Shown: in pieces, positions 57,086-64,000 of the stretch
How the letters are laid out: every line of letters begins with the position of its first letter
How positions within the stretch are numbered: position 1 is the first letter of the stretch
Source of the DNA: Avena insularis
Lineage: Eukaryota; Streptophyta; Magnoliopsida; Poales; Poaceae
Length of the DNA stretch: 64,000 nt
Direction of reading: 5' to 3'
Assembly: GCA_023614405.1 (NCBI GenBank)
Contig: CM042692.1
Coordinates: 123,249,503-123,313,502 of the forward strand
Made by a program: the position numbers and the translations under genes
The notes under the pieces: model-generated
The model's input: the letters and a program-made list of their open reading frames with translations, nothing else
Databases searched by the model: none
What the model was told of the DNA's origin: nothing

Positions 57086-58819
57086 ATGGCTCATAGCAAC
57101 AAAAACAAGAATTTGGCAATAGAAAGTTCTGATTTTGACATCTCCGAATGACATACTTGAGCACATAGTATCATTCTTGTCCTCACGCGAGGCCGTGAGG
57201 GTGTCTGTTCTTTCCAAATCCTGGAAGTACCTATGGAAATATGTGCATGTCCTACGTATCCGTGAGAACGTTGAAGAATGTAACAAGTTCTTGGGTACTT
57301 TCTTGCTTAACCGCAATGACAATCCAATTAACGTTTGTGATATAGAAATGACGGGCGTTGAGACAATGGAAATGCATTATGTCGTGGATACATGGATCTT
57401 TCATGCAATCACACATTGCCATGTACAGGAGCTTAGAGTCATTGTCCGCATAGAGGATGATTTCCTATGGTTAAAGGATAAGGCTCTCGTATCCAAGAAC
57501 CTAAAGAGGGTGGAGCTTGAAAAAGTTAACTTAGAAGCTCAAACAGTTGATTTGTCAAGTTGTCCCGCGTTGGAAGAAATAGTCCTATTATATTGCAACA
57601 TTCAAGCAAAGAATTTTAAATCCAAGTCTTTAAAGCGCCTAATTGCGGAAGGCTGTGATTTCGCTGGTGCAGATACGCGCACTCACATTTATGTCCCAAG
57701 TATGGTATTTCTGAAGTTAATTGATATTTGGAATTGTACTCCTGTGCTTGAAGACATGCCTTCGCTTGAAGTTGCATATGTTAGATTGGGAAATTATTGT
57801 ATTAATTATTGTCAATACAATAAGTTTTGGGGGTGTGATAATGAGTATTGTGGTTTTGGTTGCATCAATGGTGACACGTATGGTACCATTGTTTTCAAAG
57901 GTTTGTCAAATGCTACTCACTTGGAGTTGCTAAATGAACTTGGCATGGTATGTTTGTGACTCACTCTTTTTAAAGTTCCTAACATTCCTTCAAGTCTTGT
58001 TTAATCTACGCACTTGTATCCATCAATTTAATCACTTGTAATTTTGTGTACCCATTTTGAGAAAAATAATAAAGAAGCAATTTTTTTACCAATTAATATC
58101 AAACTATTTAATTACTTATAATATCATGTAACTTCAAACTATATACACAAAGTATTGTGCTTTGTTAACCTTGATTGTTTTAAGACTTTATTTCATTTTT
58201 ACATGGTGCTATGTTTAAGTACCCACTAGAAGCTATAAAATGTATATTTTTCATTGGCTGCCCTCGTAGGTATATTAAGATTAACTTTGGCTATTACATG
58301 TTAGCATTCCACACCATGTGGATTTGTTATGCTTCTGCTTGATACAATTATAAACACTAAACTTTTTATTTTTTATTTATCTAGTTCATTTTTCAGAGGG
58401 ATTTTAGGAAATGCCCTAAGTTCAGAAACCTGCGGATATTGATAGTCAATGGGTGTTTTGTGGTACCTAATCCTGATGGACTTGTATGTATTATGAAAAA
58501 TTCACCTTTACTAGAGGAACTCAATCTTCTACTTTTAGAGGTATGTCCATTATCGTTATCTTATGTTATTAAATAGATTGAAGGTTGATCTTTATATATT
58601 CTTTTGTCTACTTAGGATCCTAAACAAGTGGTTGAATCTAATGGAGACCATAATCAAAAGGAAAATCTCCTCTTAATGGAGAACCTTAAGGAAGTCAAAG
58701 TCACGTGTCAAATAAAATATTTGTGGATCGAGAATATAATAAGCACCTTGATTACTTTTGGAATATCTCCAGAGAAAATTATTGTCGAAGAGAAATTGAT
58801 GTATTCGGATGTCATTTAA
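57086..58819 (+). CDS. F-box/LRR-type protein gene, start region out of frame
   Basis: Three exons: to 57947 (donor ATG|GTATGT), 58397-58540 (after TTTTTCAG, donor GAG|GTATGT), 58616-58819 (after CTACTTAG). All junctions are in phase 0. Exon 1 carries an F-box: PNDILEHIVSFLSSREAV, then VSVLSKSWKYLWKYV. Leucine-rich segments follow (LSSCPALEEIVLLYC, LKRLIAEGC, NLRILIVNGC, SPLLEELNLLL). F-box proteins recruit substrates to SCF ubiquitin ligases through SKP1; the LRR part would choose the target. The natural ATG at 57086 (MAHSNKNKNLAIESSDFDIS) reaches TGA at 57149-57151. The F-box frame overlaps it one frame over, as if a few bases of the usual ISDLPNDIL were lost near 57141. No in-frame ATG precedes the F-box, so it is a recent pseudogene, a splice variant, or an assembly error. 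Confidence 0.75.
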
Positions 58820-60687
58820 CTATTGGTATGTACTCTACATTTTAATCGATTTGTAAAATTTATCATATCTGCAAATTCCATTATGTCATGAAAGGAATAT
58901 AAGATCTATATTCACTATCAATAAGAAATTTAATGTTAATTGAAACCCAAACATATAAGTTTACACGTTTGGAAAAGTAGAATGGAGTGTAGAACACACA
59001 CACTTGATTTCTCCATACTTAGTAGATTTCACAATAAATAAGCCATGTCTCCACGTTCACAAACTTATTGACTCATATACATGTAGAAGGCTTCGAATCG
59101 ATCATAGCCATCTTTGAGGATCACACCATCCAACAATAACAAACCATGCACATGTCAATTGGAATAAACCTTGGAAAAAGTTTTACAAATTAAAAGAAGG
59201 AGAGGGGAAGGGATAGGGATGGAGGAGGAGAGTTCCTAGAAGTATCACCCTATCAAGTGTTTGGGTTCCTCAAATAGACATGTCCAAATCTGACCTTCAA
59301 ATGAAATAGCTAGTACTCATATTTTACCAAGTGTCGAGCCTAGAAGTTCAATAGATGTTTAAAAATTTAAATTATTTGGTGGAAAAAATATTTAAGGAAG
59401 TTCAAAAAAACACCCGGAGGTAATGATCGGTCTAGAGAAACCTCAAGAACCGCACATATCTTGGAGGAGAGAGCATTAACACTCATATGGTTCTAACAAA
59501 AAATATGATTCATCTGTCCAAATATAACATATAACCATCGGTAGAGAATCCATTGAAAATGGACTTTCATAACTAAGGACCAGCTTGTAGATTCCTGGTA
59601 ACACCAATCCGAAGATTCTGACCCAGTCTACAACTAGCGGACTAATCTGGCAAAAAACAGTAACACACTGAGAAGTTTAACAAACACACTCCACTCGAAA
59701 GTTATGAACTCAAAAAAGGACCCTCTAAAACATAATGGTGTTGAGTTGTTTTATAAAATAAGCTTCATGGTTCTGTAATTAATTAGAGAATACTCACTAA
59801 CTAAAAAAGGGACTCGAGAGTACTAGTAGAATGATCTAGATGTTACACACATGAATAAAAGTTGGTATTTCAGTGATTCTCAGTGGAAGGTTAAGTGAAA
59901 TATTAAGAGTATGGTTATGTGATATACCCTCGATTAAGTGCAAGTGACAGTTTGATAGTTGTACTTAATACTCAATATAGATATAACTCCACTAAAAGCT
60001 TTTGAAATTTATAACTAAAGCTTGTCATTCTTCTGTTACTTCCCAACTAGAAGTAGGGACTAAAACATGAAATATAATTGATAAAATTGTCATTCCTTTA
60101 ATGGTCTTGCCATTAATAAAACAAACCCCATTATGGAGACTAGATGAACTTTCCCAATTGTATTCTAGTGTCATGGTTATAATGTTACCTAGATCTTTGT
60201 TCGTACTTTGCTCATAAAGTCAATGTATATTTCTCACACTCAAAGCCTCTATTTCTTACTGGTTTTTAAGTTGCTTGTGTTACTATAACCCAATGTAATA
60301 GATATTCTAAGATAATTCCATGTATAATGAAATTAAGTGGCATGTCAGTTGCAAGGGGCATATAAGGAAACACATGCATGCATATAAATATCTAAATCTC
60401 AACATTTGACATAAGTGCAAGCATGTGTCATTTAGTATGCATATTTCTAGAGATATCTTCCACAAATATATTTTTAGTTTTAGAATGATTTAAGAAATCT
60501 AGAGATGTTGAAAAAACTTTTTAAAAATTTGGCAATCCCATTTGAATTCACTTGCTAAGATAGCAACAACTTTTCTAGAGCATTACTAAATCAAACCATA
60601 ATAATGTCTTTACTCATTAATTGGTGTTGAGAATCAACCACCGGTTCGTAGCGACTATGTTCTCAATGAGAGTAGTACCATAGATAT
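58820..60687. other. Intergenic, no gene seen
   Basis: AT-rich; all frames are short and without motifs. No transposon ends were identified with confidence. Confidence 0.4.
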
Positions 60688-61638
60688 GAAGGGGTTCGTA
60701 GCAGAAAACAAAATTTTCGTAACAACAAGGACACGATAGCCAAGATATATATATGCGGATGTAAAGTAACGAGAGGGATTTGGTGTTCATACACCTGCAG
60801 ACCAAAAGCGGTTAACGTTTCATGAGAAATGTGGATGATATAGTCAAACAATGTAGCCAACTTCAAGGTCGTGTAGGTATCTAAGCTCCAAGCTCCAAGA
60901 GACTATCACCACAAATGGCGGTGCCTCGTGGCTTTACACGCATCCGATGTAGCGATGTCTCCCGAACTCCGGTCCAGCAAAGGAGCGGAAGAAGAATGAT
61001 CCAAGCCGAGATTACAACAGCACGATAGTGTGCGTATGGTGGATAAACCCCAATCCCCATATGATTTTCCAACTTGGGAACCACACATGAGGGAGAGGGA
61101 GAGAGGGAAAGGAAATAGGCAAAGCCAATTAATCAAGTGAGATTGAGGGGAGGGGGATCCCCTCTTTATATAGGTGGAAGGGGGTGCCACCACATGGGAG
61201 GAGGCGGGGTGGGACTAATACCACCGTCGGCCATCCACTCCCACATGGGGCCCACGAGGAGGGAATCCCACTAGTGGCTGTCGGCCCCCCTTAGCCCTTC
61301 CTAGGGCGCGCGAGACCCTCTTGGGCCTCTCTAGAGGCCCATTTAGGCGAGCTGCCCCATTAAATCAATTAAAAGTACTTTTTTAATATCAATTCATTTA
61401 ATTTAATATTAAATACATATTACTTAATACCTATCAGTCCGAAACACCTTTTGGACCCCTCTAATCATCATCGGATATCCCGAAACCATTAAGGCACCGT
61501 CCGGAACTATTCTGGAGTTATCTCTCTTTTCTCCTATGATCCTGGATCAATCTGTAAGCTCATCTACCCTTAAGCATGACACCCTACGGTTCGAAAATAT
61601 ACAGACATGATCAAGACACTCTTTGGTCAATGACCAAC
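60688..61638 (-). mobile_element. Copia LTR fragment, truncated by a Gypsy-type LTR
   Basis: Begins TGAAGGGGTTCGTAGCAG, the end of a minus-strand LTR of the same family as 12576-14567. A minus-strand TATA run sits near 61165-61175 (TTTATATAGG on plus). It stops at 61638, where TGTAACACCCC of another LTR starts; by homology the remaining ~700 bp of the LTR is missing here and may continue beyond the window. Confidence 0.7.
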
Positions 61639-64000
61639 TGTAACACCCCGAGCCAACCAAGCACTTGAGATGCTACCACATACATTACACATACAACTAA
61701 CTAATACTTTTTAGGGAAAATTCGGCAGAGTCTCCTTTGATTTTTGGGACATCCATGATAGGAAATAATATAAACACAAGTGTAAATGGATAAAACTCAA
61801 TAAAATGTAGACACACATTCAATGATATAAGTCTCCAATACCACAACTATAAAAACTACCAACCAAACACAATACTGGTAATAATGTCGTAGGAAAAACC
61901 AACAAAGTCTAAGAGATAAACTTCCGCATACTCTGATACCATTTATGACAAGAATGACTCCTATCGATCAATCACAAAGTTCCAAAATATTGGTAAGGAA
62001 TGTGTGAAACGTGAGGTGATAATTGTGAAGGTGCTACTCCCAGAACTCCCCATGCATGATGTCCTCAGGGTTTACCTAAAACATGAAAGCAACAAGGGTG
62101 AGTACAAAGACTCAACAAGTTCACAAACAAATAGTAACTTCACATAAATCAAAACACCAAGGCATCATTAAACCACATTCATCCATTAGAACATAAAATT
62201 ATGTCCTACATGCCTATATGCTCATCTCATCTCATCGCGAATACCGGTATCGCTAGAGTGGACGCCCGTCGGCATCCACTCGCTCCAACTCGTGGAGGGT
62301 GCCTCCAAAGTGGGTCGCAACCCAGCAATGAAGGTCGCATTGTGCCCACCGAAGTAGGTCACATTATCATCATGGGTATGAAAATATGCATAATATGCAA
62401 ATGCCATCATCATCATCTTTATCATTACCATCATCGACATATCATGAGCATTAAAGAAAAATTTAGTGAAGAGAGATATGCAAAATTGACTATCCGTCAT
62501 GAACTTGCCTCAACCACGGGGTATAAACTGTGAATTGTAGGTCTCCGAACCAGAAGTACCAACACCTGATATTGATATATAAGTGGCACCTAATAAGCAT
62601 CATCACCACAAAATCATACAAGAAAAGAAAACACCGCTCCTATGCGCAGACAACCCACAACACTCTCGCCGTATGTTACGAAAATACACACGGTCCGGCA
62701 GGCTAAAATGACAGTCTATCAGAAAAATATAATAATAGCTACTTGGCATACGTTTTCCTATCTATAATATTATATAACCAAATGATGTATTCTTACTATC
62801 ATAAGAAGAAATAAATTTATACAGTACAAGTCGCCTAAAAGTCCAAGGATTTATAATCGACTGACTAGCAGCAGACCTGGAGCTGCACAAAAACATAAGA
62901 TATCTTGTCCAAACCTGCTTATGACTCACGTCAAGCCCCAAGTAAAAACTAGAAAGCACTAGGCTAATTTTCTTCTAATTCTCCTGTACCTTTCATCCGT
63001 TTTCATAGAAAAAAATTACTGATCCTCAATCTCACCCACGAACTCGTAATGGCAAAACTCAAATTCAAGCCTACAGGTCAATAGAGGATTTCAAAACTAG
63101 ACACGCACATCACTTTCAAAATTTGTTGCAACACGATTGGGGACTACACAAATTTCAGAATAGCATAACACAGAGGACCAACTGTAGCGTTGCTGGGATC
63201 GAAGTAGGTTTAGTTAAGGATGTGACTAACCAAAAACAAAATTCAAACTTTCTGTGGCCCAAGTAAAAGGCTGATGCTGCAACACTATTCTCTAGTAAAC
63301 AATCTAGTACAGAAAAGAGAATGAAAAGAAAACAACGCCTCGACTGCCCAGGCAAGAACACGGACTCCATCTATGCATCTACTACCCAATTAGATAAAGC
63401 ACTAACCGGAAGAACCAAATTCAAGGATAAAAACGATAGCGCACCACTGTGGGAGTCGACAGACTGATAATTGGTGGCAGGGTCCTGTGATCCAGCGGCG
63501 GCGACCTGATGGCGGCGGCGGCGAACAGTTCGCTGGAACAGTTTAGGGCAGTGGGATCGTAGCGATTTCCTCCTTGATTCTACTCAGCGGTAGGGAAGGT
63601 CCGGCATGGGTAGAAAAGGCCCATCCCGACCCGTTGATTTTCCTTCTTCTCGCCCCGAAAAACAAAAGAAAAAAACTAGTGTTGAACAAATAAAACACAA
63701 CGAGGCTAGCTGGTTGCAACTACACGTTTAAACCACAGGTCATGAGTACAAACTCTAAATTCAGTAAATCTTTTCTTTTCTTTTATTTTTTCTCCGAGAC
63801 TCACACACAGAGAAAAAAAAAACAACACGCAAATTTTTATCCAACTTACTTTTTTTAAAGGCTTGACTTGGCACAAAGCATTAGCATCAAAATCTAGGAT
63901 ATGACACCAACAACAGTGTCTAGAAACTCATGATAGCCCCCATGCATTCCATCAATAACTTGATTGCTTGAACCTTGAACGTCGAATCTTATTTCCTTTG
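61639..64000 (-). mobile_element. Gypsy-type LTR, minus strand, runs off the window
   Basis: Starts TGTAACACCCCGAGCC on plus, i.e. ends GGGGTGTTACA on minus, as Gypsy LTRs of this kind do; 'attcggcagagtctcc' at about 61721-61736 is typical of them. A GC-rich segment (63475-63560) resembles an LTR leader. No coding frame. The other border is outside the window, so solo LTR or full element cannot be decided. Confidence 0.5.

Noticed and set aside
62222..62533. 110-codon plus and 92-codon minus frames
   Set aside because: Inside a Gypsy-type LTR; His/Met-rich strings derive from 'cat' repeats.
1..64000. CRISPR arrays, rRNA genes, bacterial-type operons, organellar inserts
   Set aside because: No regularly spaced repeats, rRNA cores or chloroplast/mitochondrial gene sequences were recognised.

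Overview
The window is plant nuclear DNA, almost certainly from a large, repeat-rich grass genome of the wheat/barley tribe (Triticeae). The evidence is a Copia LTR starting TGTTGGAGATATGCCC (Angela/BARE/WIS-like), many Stowaway MITEs with CTCCCTCC-type ends and TA target duplications, a SMART mini-retrotransposon, Gypsy LTRs ending in GGGTGTTACA or GGGTGTTGACA, and split genes with GT-AG introns. No tRNA, rRNA or CRISPR array was seen. Most of the sequence is transposable elements, several of them nested. Family names come from recognition of ends and motifs, not from a database search.

Layout. 1-12,154: a Gypsy-type LTR that starts left of the window and is split at GAACC by a complete 9.3-kb element on the minus strand, which has two ~4.3-kb LTRs and only ~0.8 kb of non-coding interior (LARD-like). 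12,379-15,388: a non-LTR-like dispersed repeat split by a 2-kb solo Copia LTR; a second copy, with a 14-bp target duplication, lies at 40,931-42,181. 16.7-23.7 kb is a gene island: a minus-strand RING-H2 ubiquitin ligase gene (16,701-17,436, first exon probably at 22,685-22,855). Its long putative intron holds a SMART element, a small secreted-protein ORF with a possible premature stop (19,267-18,941), and a broken plus-strand gene with Myb/SANT-like-associated and viroplasmin-type (RNase H1 N-terminal) modules. 24-27.3 kb: MITEs, a 5'-truncated LINE with an intact RNase H ORF, and a 1,044-bp Mutator-like element with a 9-bp target duplication and a nested Stowaway.

28.0-32.95 kb: a minus-strand Copia element with 5' LTR, PBS, gag-pol and polypurine tract but no 3' LTR, flanked by a 43-bp direct repeat. 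37.4-40.0 kb: a gene not visible as one long ORF, reconstructed from six short minus-strand exons with matching splice phases; its last exon carries an apparent frameshift. 42.2-46.9 kb: no gene seen, but a small LTR-like fragment and a thymine-rich block. 46,927-55,725: a complete Copia element (TSD CTAAA) with near-identical LTRs but a decayed interior, suggesting a non-autonomous element moved in trans. 57.1-58.8 kb: a three-exon F-box/LRR-type gene whose start codon is out of frame with the F-box. 60.7-64.0 kb: a Copia LTR cut by a Gypsy-type LTR that runs off the window.

The genes do not form a pathway. The strongest unusual items are the Copia insertion lacking its 3' LTR, the LARD-like element, the hidden six-exon gene, the secreted-peptide ORF, and the young-LTR/decayed-body Copia. 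Exon models rest on splice signals and phase only and need transcript support.
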